From positions 1 to 64,000 of the forward strand of contig JACOSY010000013.1 of NCBI GenBank assembly GCA_016178595.1: DNA of 64,000 bases. Reading direction: 5' to 3'. Position 1 is the first letter of the stretch, and the number at the start of each line of letters is the position of its first letter. Of this stretch, positions 8,070-16,157 are shown piece by piece. The position numbers were made by a program, and so were the translations under genes. The notes beneath the pieces are model-generated. The model worked only from the letters and a program-made list of their open reading frames with translations. It made no database searches and was not told where the DNA came from. The stretch is from Ignavibacteria bacterium. GTDB taxonomy: Bacteria > Bacteroidota > Ignavibacteria > UBA10030 > SZUA-254.

Positions 8070-8588
8070 GTGCCATCTGAATCGTTTATAAGTAAAGCGG
8101 AGTTGTCCGATGTTGGAAAAGAATATATCTCCTACGTGCGTCGGCGACTTCTGAAGGAGTACCTGCCGCGAATCAAGCAGTGCATGAACGAACTATCCGA
8201 TGACGACATCTGGTGGCGAGCCCGCGAGACGGATAACAGCATCGGGAATCTTGTTCTGCATCTTAACGGTAATATTCGTCAATGGATTATCACAGGACTC
8301 GGCGGTACGGCGAACGTGAGAAATCGACAGTATGAATTTGCAGAACGGAATCATATCCCCAAAGAGGAATTGGTGTCGATGTTCGAGGCAACACTGCGCG
8401 AAGCCGACCAAGTACTCGAACATTTCGACCCGGCAGGGCTTCTCGAGACACGGCATATCCAAATCTACGATGTCACCTGTCTTGACGCCATCTCGCACGT
8501 TGTCGAGCATGTCGCGCAGCACCTCGGTCAGATCATCTACATCACGAAACTGCGTACCGGCAAAGATTTGAAGTTCTATAACCTGTAA
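8070..8588 (+). CDS. DUF1572 / DinB-superfamily protein
   Basis: A 172-aa cytoplasmic four-helix protein of the DUF1572 branch of the DinB superfamily. It has the usual pattern: YLPRIKQCMNELSDDDIWWR, then SIGNLVLHLNGNIRQWI with the first metal-type His, and DAISHVVEHVAQHLGQI with further His residues near the end, which in the superfamily bind a metal. Biochemical role is unknown; some relatives are thiol-dependent transferases. Start chosen at GTG 8070 because AGGAG lies 9 nt before it; in-frame ATGs at 8004 and 8007 lack such a site. Its last 13 bp overlap the convergent pseudouridine synthase gene. Confidence 0.72.
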   Translation: MPSESFISKAELSDVGKEYISYVRRRLLKEYLPRIKQCMNELSDDDIWWRARETDNSIGNLVLHLNGNIRQWIITGLGGTANVRNRQYEFAERNHIPKEELVSMFEATLREADQVLEHFDPAGLLETRHIQIYDVTCLDAISHVVEHVAQHLGQIIYITKLRTGKDLKFYNL

Positions 8589-9187
8589 TTTGAGGAGCGT
8601 TCGATAAGCTGTCGGAGCTTCTGCATCTCACGCGCAGCAAGCTCTCTCATCTCGCCAGGCGGGAGATCGCCGAGTGTCAGTGGTCCGATGGCAATGCGTA
8701 CCAACCGCAGTACCGGATGGCCGACTGCGGCTGTTATTTTCCGAACCTGGCGGTTCCGGCCTTCGTAGAGCGTAAGCTTGAGCCACGCAGTTGGGATATT
8801 TTTTCGGAATCGAATCGGGACAGAGCGCGGCGGTAGCCGGGGTTCAACATGGAGCAGCGCGACTTCGACAGGAAGTGTTTTCTTCCCTTCAATTATAACG
8901 CCGCGGCGAAGCTTGTGTAGCGCACCCCTGCCGGGGATTCGCTCCACTTGCGCGAGATAGGTTCGCGGATGCCGGTAACGCGGCTCGATGAGAAGATGCT
9001 TTAATCGTCCGTCGTTTGTAAGGAGAACAAGACCTTCACTGTCAGCATCGAGTCTGCCCGCAGGGTACGCATCTTTCGGAAACGGTCCATAGTCTGCCAG
9101 AGTCCGTCGCCCGGCACTATCGGTGAACTGAGAGAGCACACCATAGGGTTTGTTAAAGAGAGCATAGTGAAAGGATTTGTTCTGCAT
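8576..9187 (-). CDS. RluE-like 23S rRNA pseudouridine synthase
   Basis: A 203-aa enzyme of the RsuA/RluB/RluE family that isomerises a uridine in rRNA to pseudouridine. There is no N-terminal S4 domain: it starts directly at the catalytic domain (YALFNKPYGVLSQF), the layout of RluE, which modifies 23S rRNA. The catalytic Asp lies in the AGRLDADSEGLVLLTNDG motif near residue 46, and the KLTLYEGRNRQVRKI block is the second family signature. The E. coli RluE target is U2457; whether the same site is used here is inference. The gene overlaps the DUF1572 gene tail to tail. Confidence 0.88.
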   Translation of the reverse strand: MQNKSFHYALFNKPYGVLSQFTDSAGRRTLADYGPFPKDAYPAGRLDADSEGLVLLTNDGRLKHLLIEPRYRHPRTYLAQVERIPGRGALHKLRRGVIIEGKKTLPVEVALLHVEPRLPPRSVPIRFRKNIPTAWLKLTLYEGRNRQVRKITAAVGHPVLRLVRIAIGPLTLGDLPPGEMRELAAREMQKLRQLIERSSNYRL

Positions 9188-9222
9188 GCTTCATTCTCAT
9201 TCATCAGATATCATAACGTCTA

Positions 9223-9426
9223 GTGCATATGCATCTCGATGACGGTAAAACGATGACGTATGTCTGCGCATACTGCGGTGAGCAGAACGAAATCTTTGTC
9301 GATCCTTCCGGCGGTTACAAGCAATCATACACCGAAGATTGTGCCGTCTGCTGCAGACCCAACGTTATCCATATCATCATTTATCCGAATGGAACCGTTA
9401 CTCTGACGTCCGAATTCGAAGGTTAG
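9223..9426 (+). CDS. small CPXCG-type cysteine-rich protein
   Basis: A 67-aa (or 57-aa) protein of the CPXCG cysteine-rich family, a probable zinc ribbon. Two cysteine knuckles are visible, CAYCGEQ and CAVCCRPN, separated by about 25 residues that include the conserved FVDPSGGYKQSYTEDC run. It ends in a short beta-rich tail. Two starts are possible, ATG 9223 and ATG 9253, neither with a clear Shine-Dalgarno site; the shorter form fits family members better. Function is not known. Confidence 0.7.
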   Translation: MHMHLDDGKTMTYVCAYCGEQNEIFVDPSGGYKQSYTEDCAVCCRPNVIHIIIYPNGTVTLTSEFEG

Positions 9427-9521
9427 CCAGCTTCCTTGCCAACCCCGTCACACAGCACATATCCGACATCAGCTTTCGGGTGACCTGCCACACGCACGGT
9501 GATTACACCCACATTCTTCAT
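9423..9521 (-). CDS. possible 32-aa micro-protein
   Basis: A 33-codon frame on the minus strand with an unusually good ribosome binding site: AAGGAGAG lies 6 nt before the ATG at 9521. The product begins MKNVGVITVRVAGHP and ends GVGKEAG; I recognise no family. It runs tail to tail into the CPXCG gene with a 4-bp overlap, and starts 51 bp from a divergent micro-gene. With so little space for two promoters, one of the pair may be spurious. Confidence 0.35.
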   Translation of the reverse strand: MKNVGVITVRVAGHPKADVGYVLCDGVGKEAG

Positions 9522-9572
9522 TTCCGTCTCTCCTTTTATTGGAGGCAGAAACAATACAAAGGAGATCGTTGC

Positions 9573-9722
9573 ATGAAAATGAAATACCAATTCCGGGGCC
9601 TCACCAGAACACAGCGCGCCATGATTGAATATTTGTTGCTCGACGAAATGGTCCAGCAGAACTGGTACCAGATACTCTACCTCGATCTCTGGGGAACCGA
9701 GGGACTCATCTCTCTTCAATAA
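9573..9722 (+). CDS. possible 49-aa small protein
   Basis: A 50-codon frame with a strong Shine-Dalgarno site (AAAGGAG, 8 nt before ATG 9573). The product is MKMKYQFRGLTRTQRAMIEY followed by an amphipathic, Leu- and Trp-rich stretch (LLLDEMVQQNWYQILYLDLW) and a short tail. No family is recognised. It is followed 17 bp later by another small frame with an equally good site, so the two may be co-transcribed. Confidence 0.5.
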   Translation: MKMKYQFRGLTRTQRAMIEYLLLDEMVQQNWYQILYLDLWGTEGLISLQ

Positions 9723-9739
9723 TAACGCTTGGAGGAACT

Positions 9740-9895
9740 ATGAAACTCTGGACATTTGCCGGGATTGTCGCCGGTTTCTTTCTGCTGGCGCTTGCCGCGA
9801 AAAAATCGTCGCCTCGGACCGCGCCTGTTCGACAGCTGCATAACACGAACAACCGCTACGACGTTGACGACTTCGTCGCCGGCGAAGAGTTATAG
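9740..9895 (+). CDS. possible 51-aa single-span membrane protein
   Basis: A 52-codon frame preceded by GGAGG at 9731-9735, 4 nt before the ATG. The N-terminus is one hydrophobic helix (about residues 4-20) followed by KKSS and a polar, acidic tail ending FVAGEEL, so it is a likely small membrane or exported peptide. No family is recognised. It is the last of a run of tiny genes; the next gene is convergent. Confidence 0.5.
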   Translation: MKLWTFAGIVAGFFLLALAAKKSSPRTAPVRQLHNTNNRYDVDDFVAGEEL

Positions 9896-9946
9896 CGGTT
9901 AATCTCTCGATACAGCGAGCAGTCTCAACAGACGGATGCTGGCGCT

Positions 9947-10837
9947 CTATTTTGTATCGAGGATGATCGGAAGTCCGCTCTTTCCACTTCCAACAATTAC
10001 TACTTTCGTGTTATTCGATTCTGCAATCTTCAGTGTCGCTTCGATCCCCTTCCACCGCAGCAGATTTTCACTGATTCCCAGTGTGACGATTTTTTGGAAG
10101 TCCGAAATGCCTTGCGCCTCGATTCGCTTACGATCTGCTTCCTGGCGTTCCTTCGTTAAAACGAACTGCATCCTTTGACTCTCTTGTTCCATTCGCAGCT
10201 TCTCCTCAATCGCTGCAGACAATCCCGCGGGTAGTCCAACCCGGCGCATGGGAGTCGATTCGATTGTAACGCCACGCGGCTCCACAACTTTTTTCAAATC
10301 ATCGAAGATCAAACTTTCGAGCATTCCTCGTTCCGACGTATAGAGAGCTTTCGCTTCATAAAGCGCTGTTACGCTTCTGCAGACGGATCGAAACTGCGGT
10401 TCGAGGATAACCGGACTGTAATTCTGTCCGACTGTCTTATACACTTCGGCAGCACGATCAGGGTTGAGGTGGAAGAGAACGCTCACTTCAATCTGCGTGG
10501 TGAGTCCTTCCTTGCTCGGTGAGTCCATTGTCTCCTTGATTTCCTGAGTCTGGATGGACATCTTGATAATCTCTGCGAGCGGGTTCACGAAGTTAATTCC
10601 GGATTTGAGTGTAATCTCTTGCACAGTGCCGAAGAAATCGACAACACCGATGTGACCGGCCGGAATGACAGTAAAACATTGTGAGAGTGCTAGAAGTCCG
10701 GCAATGAGCGTCACAGCACCGCTGACTGCGGCACCAGCGCGAGAAGTCGTGTCTTGTGATTCAGCCGCGCGTTTTCTCGATGCCCTCCAAATAATGAACG
10801 CGACAAGCGCAACCATGAAGAAGAAAAGAAATATCAT
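9947..10837 (-). CDS. SPFH-domain (prohibitin-like) membrane protein
   Basis: A 296-aa stomatin/prohibitin/flotillin-type protein. It has an N-terminal hydrophobic helix (residues 1-17), a second one near residues 37-55, and then the SPFH domain starting at VIPAGHIGVVDFFGTV and running to about residue 220, followed by a charged helical stretch (LRMEQESQRMQFVLTKERQEADRKR in pieces) typical of the coiled-coil region. Such proteins form large ring-like assemblies on membranes and often guard membrane proteases. It is divergent from the LD-carboxypeptidase gene. The Cys at residue 54 is not in a convincing lipobox. Confidence 0.85.
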   Translation of the reverse strand: MIFLFFFMVALVAFIIWRASRKRAAESQDTTSRAGAAVSGAVTLIAGLLALSQCFTVIPAGHIGVVDFFGTVQEITLKSGINFVNPLAEIIKMSIQTQEIKETMDSPSKEGLTTQIEVSVLFHLNPDRAAEVYKTVGQNYSPVILEPQFRSVCRSVTALYEAKALYTSERGMLESLIFDDLKKVVEPRGVTIESTPMRRVGLPAGLSAAIEEKLRMEQESQRMQFVLTKERQEADRKRIEAQGISDFQKIVTLGISENLLRWKGIEATLKIAESNNTKVVIVGSGKSGLPIILDTK

Positions 10838-10974
10838 AGAAAATCCCTTTCAGACATGCGGTGATAGAAAGTGATGTCGAATGCTCGAACCATCTGCCGA
10901 CGAAGGTACTGAAGTTGTCGACCAATTGCAAAGGCTTTGATATCACATGGAATCTCAGTATCTTTTCCGGCATA

Positions 10975-11919
10975 ATGAGAATTATCAAGCCATCTGCACT
11001 CAAACGCGGCGACATCATCGGCATTTGTGCCCCGGCGAGTGCTCCCGACGCCGACGATACACTCGACAAAGGTATTCGTTACCTCGAACGACTCGGTTAC
11101 CGGATTGTGCTTGGGAATAACATCCACAAGAAGCGCGGCTATCTCGCCGGCACCGACGCACAGCGTGCATCAGATTTGAACGACCTCTTCGACGATTCGC
11201 GAGTAAAAGCAATCTTTACCGTGCGCGGCGGCTATGGTTCTCACCGTATCCTCTCGCTTTTGAATTACATGACGATCAAGCGCAATCCCAAAATTTTAGT
11301 CGGCTACAGCGATATCACGGCGCTCCAGCTCGCTATCTTCTCAAAGACCGCTCTCATCACTTTCGCCGGGCCGATGATATCATCCGACATGGGAAAGCGA
11401 TTTACCGGAGAAGCGGAAGAGTGGTTCTGGCAATGTATGACGTCAACGAAGAAACTTCCTCCGCTTTCTTATGAGAAGAATTCCCTCCAACAGCTCGGTA
11501 CAAAGAACGTTTCCAGTGGAATACTGCTGGGTGGAAACCTCTCTCTCGTTGCTGCACTTGTTGGCACACCCTACTTTCCACCGATCCAGGATATCGTCTT
11601 TCTTCTCGAAGAGATAGACGAGCGACCGTATCGCATTGATCGGCTCCTTCAACAAATCAAACTTGCCGGTCTGATTGATCGCTCAAAGGGAATTGCGCTT
11701 GGCACGTTCATTGGCTGCACACCTGCCAAAGGAAAATCCTCTCTTACCCTCCGCGAAGTGTTTCATGAAACGTTCCATGATTACTCTTATCCCATCCTTT
11801 CGGGTTTCCGGCATGGCCATCTGAAGAATCCCGTGACAATCCCGATTGGAATCCGGGTGAGACTCAATGCCCGACGAGAGCGGATGGAATTTCTTGAGCC
11901 AGCCCTTTCTTTAAAATAA
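10975..11919 (+). CDS. LD-carboxypeptidase, S66 family (LdcA/MccF-like)
   Basis: A 314-aa serine peptidase of family S66, which removes the terminal D-alanine from murein tetrapeptides during cell-wall recycling, or in the MccF branch inactivates microcin. The nucleophile is the Ser in GYSD near residue 112; the partner Glu lies in LLEEIDERPYRIDR and the His in GFRHGHLKNP, the usual Ser-Glu-His order. Length matches the family. I chose ATG 10975 (MRIIKPSALKRGD) because homologs start there; a longer frame from 10861 has no support. No strong Shine-Dalgarno site is present. Confidence 0.88.
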   Translation: MRIIKPSALKRGDIIGICAPASAPDADDTLDKGIRYLERLGYRIVLGNNIHKKRGYLAGTDAQRASDLNDLFDDSRVKAIFTVRGGYGSHRILSLLNYMTIKRNPKILVGYSDITALQLAIFSKTALITFAGPMISSDMGKRFTGEAEEWFWQCMTSTKKLPPLSYEKNSLQQLGTKNVSSGILLGGNLSLVAALVGTPYFPPIQDIVFLLEEIDERPYRIDRLLQQIKLAGLIDRSKGIALGTFIGCTPAKGKSSLTLREVFHETFHDYSYPILSGFRHGHLKNPVTIPIGIRVRLNARRERMEFLEPALSLK

Positions 11920-11946
11920 TTTCATGTGACAAAGAGCGCCTTCTGG

Positions 11947-11977
11947 TTGACTCTTCTGCAAATAATCACTAACTTTG
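11947..11977 (+). promoter_or_regulatory. Bacteroidota-type promoter for purN-purH
   Basis: TTG at 11947-11949, a 20-nt spacer and TAACTTTG at 11970-11977 give an exact match to the -7 consensus TAnnTTTG with the expected spacing. The purN ATG is 34 nt downstream. This is the clearest promoter of its type in the window. Confidence 0.6.
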
Positions 11978-12011
11978 GTTCGAATTGAGAAGGTTATACT
12001 CGTTGCCCGCT

Positions 12012-12638
12012 ATGTTGAACATTGCGGTCTTTGCATCCGGGAAAGGGTCGAACTTCAAGGCGATTCTTGAGGCGATCGAAGAAGGAACAATCTCCAATGC
12101 GCGTATCGTCTGTGTCATCAGCAACAACGCCGGGGCCGGTGCACTGATGATCGCTCGCGAGCACTGCATTCCTGCGATTTACCTGAATCGAAAGCACTTC
12201 GAAACCGATCAGGTATTCAACCAAACGCTACAGACAACATTGCAAACGCATGGTGCGAATTTCATCGTGCTGGCCGGCTATTTGAAAAGGATCGATCCAT
12301 CGCTTATTCAAGCATACAGAAACAGGATCGTGAACGTCCATCCCGCCCTCTTACCGGCATTTGGCGGAACCGGAATGTACGGGATACGCGTTCATCAAGC
12401 CGTCATCGCTAGTAAAGCGAAACAGTCCGGTGCAACAGTTCATATTGTCGATGAAGAGTACGATCAAGGTGCAATCGTTCTCCAGCGAACAATCGACGTT
12501 ACAGAAAACGATACCGTAGAAACCCTGTCGGCGAAAGTGTTAAAAGTTGAACACGAGTTGTATCCGGAAGCGATTCGGCTTTTTGCCGAAGGAAAGGTCA
12601 GCATCGACGATCACCGGCACACCACTATTGCGCAATGA
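12012..12638 (+). CDS. purN: phosphoribosylglycinamide formyltransferase
   Basis: PurN transfers a formyl group from 10-formyltetrahydrofolate to GAR in purine synthesis. The 208-aa protein opens with the phosphate-binding FASGKGSNFKAI, has VISNNAGAGAL, the catalytic NVHPALLPAFGG block (Asn and His), and the Asp of DEEYDQGAI, all in family order; the usual AGFMRIL is AGYLKRI here. ATG 12012 starts at the conserved MLNIAVFASGKG; an upstream TTG in frame is less likely. The stop overlaps the purH start (ATGA), so the two steps of the pathway are translationally coupled. Confidence 0.93.
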   Translation: MLNIAVFASGKGSNFKAILEAIEEGTISNARIVCVISNNAGAGALMIAREHCIPAIYLNRKHFETDQVFNQTLQTTLQTHGANFIVLAGYLKRIDPSLIQAYRNRIVNVHPALLPAFGGTGMYGIRVHQAVIASKAKQSGATVHIVDEEYDQGAIVLQRTIDVTENDTVETLSAKVLKVEHELYPEAIRLFAEGKVSIDDHRHTTIAQ

Positions 12639-14188
12639 ATTCTCTTACGATCAAGCGCGCGCTTATTAGTGTCTCTGATAAGAGCGGTATCGTCGAGTTC
12701 ACGCGAAAACTCCTGCACTGGAACATCGAAATCATATCGACGGGGGGAACTCTGAAGACGCTTCGGGAAGCCGGTATTCAAGCACGATCGATTTCTGAGG
12801 TGACGGGTTTCCCGGAGATTCTGGATGGCCGCGTGAAGACACTTCATCCGAAAATCCACGCCGGACTTCTTGCCGTGCTCGATAACCCAACACACCAGCA
12901 ACAGCTTGCGGAATATGACGTAACACCCATCGACCTCGTTGTTGTAAACCTCTATCCGTTCGAGCAAACGATTGCAAAGAAGGGCGTCTCGTTGGATGAT
13001 GCCGTCGAACAAATCGACGTTGGCGGTCCGTCGATGCTTCGCGCTGCGGCAAAGAATTTCAGATTTAAAACAGTCGTGACAAATCCGGCAGATTACCAAG
13101 GTATCATCACAGAGATGGGAAAATATGCTGGAGCGATTTCCGAGGAAACCCGCTTCGAGCTGGCAAAGCAAGTCTTCTTCCATACCGCAAAGTATGATAC
13201 GGCAATTGGGAACTACCTTGCGAAGGTCGATCGAACGGCCGGATCGGATGCGTTGTCCGAAGTTTTTTCCATTACGCTTCCGAAGGCTGGAGGACTGCGC
13301 TACGGTGAGAACCCACACCAACGCGCGGCACTTTATGGCAACTGTGGAGATTTCTTCGCCAAACTTCATGGCAGGGAACTCTCCTACAATAATGTCGTCG
13401 ACATTCAGGCGGCTGTGGAGCTTCTCGAAGAATTCGCCGAGCCGACAGTCGTCATCATTAAACACACAAACCCGTGTGGAGTTGCTTCCGCGTCAACTCT
13501 GGCAGACGCATACCCGAAGGCGTTCGCCACAGACCCGAAATCGGCGTTTGGCGGGATTGTTGCAGTGAACCAACCGCTCGACATGATGACGGCGCTACTC
13601 ATTGACAAGCTATTTACTGAAGTCATCATCGCGCCGGAGTACCCGGACGATGTTCTTGACTTTCTCAAGAAGAAAAAAGAACGCCGCGTGATCCAGCAAC
13701 TGAAGCCGTTTCATTCGGAGATGCATGTCGTGATGAGGCATGTGGCGGGTGGCGTGCTTGTCCAAACACCGGACGATGTGACGCTGAAAGGAGATCAACT
13801 AAAGATCGTTAGCAGTCGCACACCGACAGCCGTCGAACAAGCAGGGATGGAATTTGCCTGGCGGGTTGCAAAGCATGTGAAATCGAATGCGATTGTCTAT
13901 GCGCGATCGGATCGCACGATCGGAATTGGAGCCGGACAAATGTCGCGCTTCGATTCGTCGCGCATTGCAGTGCTGAAAGCGAGAGATGCCGGGCTTGATC
14001 TGACAGGAACGTCCGTCGCCTCGGATGCCTTCTTCCCATTCGCCGACGGATTGCTGGAAGCGGTGAACGCCGGTGCAACGGCAATCATCCAACCAGGCGG
14101 ATCGATTCGTGACGACGAAATTATCAAGGCCGCAGACGAAAATAATATTGCAATGCTTTTCACCGGCATCAGGCATTTTAAACATTAA
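12635..14188 (+). CDS. purH: bifunctional AICAR formyltransferase / IMP cyclohydrolase
   Basis: PurH carries out the last two steps to IMP: formylation of AICAR and ring closure. The 517-aa product has the N-terminal MGS-like cyclohydrolase domain (KRALISVSDKSGIVEF, then STGGTLKTLREAGI and VKTLHPKIHAGLL) and the C-terminal transformylase domain with the catalytic KHTNPCGVAS motif near residue 268 and SDAFFPFADGLLEA near 470. Length is normal. Its ATG overlaps the purN stop codon by 4 bp. Confidence 0.95.
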   Translation: MNSLTIKRALISVSDKSGIVEFTRKLLHWNIEIISTGGTLKTLREAGIQARSISEVTGFPEILDGRVKTLHPKIHAGLLAVLDNPTHQQQLAEYDVTPIDLVVVNLYPFEQTIAKKGVSLDDAVEQIDVGGPSMLRAAAKNFRFKTVVTNPADYQGIITEMGKYAGAISEETRFELAKQVFFHTAKYDTAIGNYLAKVDRTAGSDALSEVFSITLPKAGGLRYGENPHQRAALYGNCGDFFAKLHGRELSYNNVVDIQAAVELLEEFAEPTVVIIKHTNPCGVASASTLADAYPKAFATDPKSAFGGIVAVNQPLDMMTALLIDKLFTEVIIAPEYPDDVLDFLKKKKERRVIQQLKPFHSEMHVVMRHVAGGVLVQTPDDVTLKGDQLKIVSSRTPTAVEQAGMEFAWRVAKHVKSNAIVYARSDRTIGIGAGQMSRFDSSRIAVLKARDAGLDLTGTSVASDAFFPFADGLLEAVNAGATAIIQPGGSIRDDEIIKAADENNIAMLFTGIRHFKH

Positions 14189-14224
14189 ATGACTTATTCA
14201 CCATTTCGATGAACTAACACACTC

Positions 14225-15250
14225 ATGGGTCTACTCTCGCTCTTCTCCGCCGACCTCGCAATCGACCTTGGGACAGCCAACACGCTCATCCACATGAAAA
14301 GCAAGGGGATCGTCCTGAACGAACCCTCCATCGTTGCTTTCGATCGGAACACGAAAAAGATTGTTGCCATCGGCAACGAGGCGCGTGAGATGCTGGGCCG
14401 AACACACCGCGACATCCGTACCATCCGACCGATGAGGGACGGCGTCATCGCCGACTTCGAAATTGCAGAAGGGATGCTGCGTGAATTCATCAAAAAGGTC
14501 TCTTCCAATTGGATGCCGAGCCGGCGGATCGTTGTCTGCGTTCCGAGCGGTGTGACTGAAGTGGAAAAGCGCGCTGTGCGCGATGCGGCAGAACATGCCG
14601 GCGCGAAGGAAGTGCACCTCATTGCCGAACCAATGGCAGCAGCGATCGGCATCGGATTGGATGTCGATGCACCGGCAGGCAACATGGTTGTCGATATCGG
14701 AGGCGGCACAACGGAAATTGCCGTGATTGCGCTCTCCGGCATCGTCAATGAAGAGTCGGTTCGCATTGCCGGCGATGAGATGAACAACGCTATCATCCAG
14801 TTCTTCAAGAAAAACCACAACATCTTAATCGGCGAGCGTACGGCAGAAGCGATCAAGTGTGAAGTCGGCTCCGCCATGCCGCTGAAAGAGGAAATTACAA
14901 TTCAGGTGAAAGGGCGAGACCTTGTGAACGGTATTCCGAAGACGACGGAAGCAAGCTCGGTGGAAATCCGCGAGTCATTGAGCGAGACGATCCAGCAAAT
15001 CGTCGATGCAGTTAAATTGACGCTCGAGCGGACACCGCCTGAACTCTCGGCGGATATTTTGGATCGCGGCATCATGCTCTCCGGTGGCGGTGCCCTCTTG
15101 AAACAGCTCGATGAACGCCTGCGCCTGGAAACAAGTCTTCCCGTGCACGTTGCCGATGATCCGCTCACAGCCGTGGTACGCGGCACGGGCAAGGTGCTCG
15201 AGCACTTGAGTCACTACTCCAAGGTATTAATCAAGAGCCGAAGGTACTGA
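14225..15250 (+). CDS. mreB: rod shape-determining actin homolog MreB
   Basis: MreB forms membrane-bound filaments that steer cell-wall synthesis along the cylinder. The 341-aa protein has the actin-fold nucleotide motifs: IDLGTANTLIH near residue 11, VCVPSGVTEVEKRAV, VDIGGGTTEIAVIA near 155 and the SGGGALLKQLDERL block near 285. No Shine-Dalgarno site is visible before ATG 14225. It opens the mreB-mreC-mreD-mrdA-rodA cluster; the 73-bp gap to mreC holds a hairpin repeat also found behind ftsZ. Confidence 0.96.
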   Translation: MGLLSLFSADLAIDLGTANTLIHMKSKGIVLNEPSIVAFDRNTKKIVAIGNEAREMLGRTHRDIRTIRPMRDGVIADFEIAEGMLREFIKKVSSNWMPSRRIVVCVPSGVTEVEKRAVRDAAEHAGAKEVHLIAEPMAAAIGIGLDVDAPAGNMVVDIGGGTTEIAVIALSGIVNEESVRIAGDEMNNAIIQFFKKNHNILIGERTAEAIKCEVGSAMPLKEEITIQVKGRDLVNGIPKTTEASSVEIRESLSETIQQIVDAVKLTLERTPPELSADILDRGIMLSGGGALLKQLDERLRLETSLPVHVADDPLTAVVRGTGKVLEHLSHYSKVLIKSRRY

Positions 15251-15255
15251 ACTTC

Positions 15256-15316
15256 GAGCGAAGAGCAGAGAGCATAGAGTTATCATCGACTCTTGGCTCT
15301 CCGCTCACTGCTCTCC
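15256..15316. repeat. inverted repeat between mreB and mreC
   Basis: The left arm GAGCGAAGAGCAGAGAGC (15256-15273) can pair with the right arm within 15289-15316: AGCGAAGAGCAGAGAGC against the reverse complement AGCGGAGAGCAGTGAGC, two mismatches in 17. It begins 6 bp after the mreB stop. A close copy of the left arm occurs at 40622-40639, just past the ftsZ stop. It lacks a T-run, so it may stabilise or process the mRNA rather than end it. Confidence 0.6.
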
Positions 15317-15323
15317 GCTACTC

Positions 15324-16157
15324 ATGCAACGACTCATCAACATACTGTTGATTTTTAAGGAGTACGTCGTCCTCGCTCTCCTTCTCATCGTCTCCCTGAT
15401 CCTCTTGAGTCTCAACGACAACAACCAGATTCGCGCAATCCGATCCTATACCGTTGGATTCATCGGAGTCATGCAGGATGCGCTTTCCATCATTCCAAAC
15501 GTGTTTGAGCTGAAGCGCGAAAACGAAGTCCTTCGTCAATTGAATGTTAATCTCTCCAACGAAGCCAATCTCTTACGTGAAGCGCGGCTGGAAAACATTA
15601 AGCTCCGCGCGATGCTTGGCTTGAAGGAACATTCTACACACTCGTTCATTGCTGGTGATGTCGTTGGGAAAAGTCTTCTCCTCCTTCGCAACACGATTAC
15701 GCTGAACATCGGCGAACAGGACAGCGTACGGATAGACATGCCGATCATTTCCGAAGCAGGCTTGGTCGGAAAAGTGATTGCAACAAGCGTCCATTATTGT
15801 ACCGGTCAACTGATGTTCAACAAAGACTTCAGGGCAAGTGCGAAAATCCAGCGGAGCCGTGTGGACGGCATCATCTCCTGGGACGGCGGTGAGTTCCTGA
15901 AGCTGAAAAGTGTTGCCAAGACTCAGGATGTTCGCGAGGGAGACGTCGTGATCACGTCGGAGTATAGCAATGTCTTCCCGCGCGATATCAGGATCGGTAT
16001 TGTCGCAAAAATTTCAGAGAAAACAGGAAGCCTTTTTCGGGATATCGACGTAAAGCCAAGCGTCGACCTCTCTTCCCTCGAGCAGGTCTTCGTGGTTACC
16101 ATGATGCGCGACACTGAGCGTACCCTGCTTGAAAAAAAAATTACGCCAACGAAATGA
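15324..16157 (+). CDS. mreC: rod shape-determining protein MreC
   Basis: MreC links MreB filaments to the periplasmic elongation complex. The 277-aa protein has one N-terminal transmembrane helix (about residues 10-30, VVLALLLIVSLILLS), then a coiled coil (LKRENEVLRQLNVNLSNEA region, residues 55-90), and the MreC beta-barrel core with GDVVGKSLLLLRNTITLN and SEAGLVGKVI. Its 3' end overlaps mreD by 4 bp (ATGA). Confidence 0.92.
   Translation: MQRLINILLIFKEYVVLALLLIVSLILLSLNDNNQIRAIRSYTVGFIGVMQDALSIIPNVFELKRENEVLRQLNVNLSNEANLLREARLENIKLRAMLGLKEHSTHSFIAGDVVGKSLLLLRNTITLNIGEQDSVRIDMPIISEAGLVGKVIATSVHYCTGQLMFNKDFRASAKIQRSRVDGIISWDGGEFLKLKSVAKTQDVREGDVVITSEYSNVFPRDIRIGIVAKISEKTGSLFRDIDVKPSVDLSSLEQVFVVTMMRDTERTLLEKKITPTK

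Noticed and set aside
12611-13465. 284-codon minus-strand open frame
   Set aside because: Antisense to purH, which has clear catalytic motifs.
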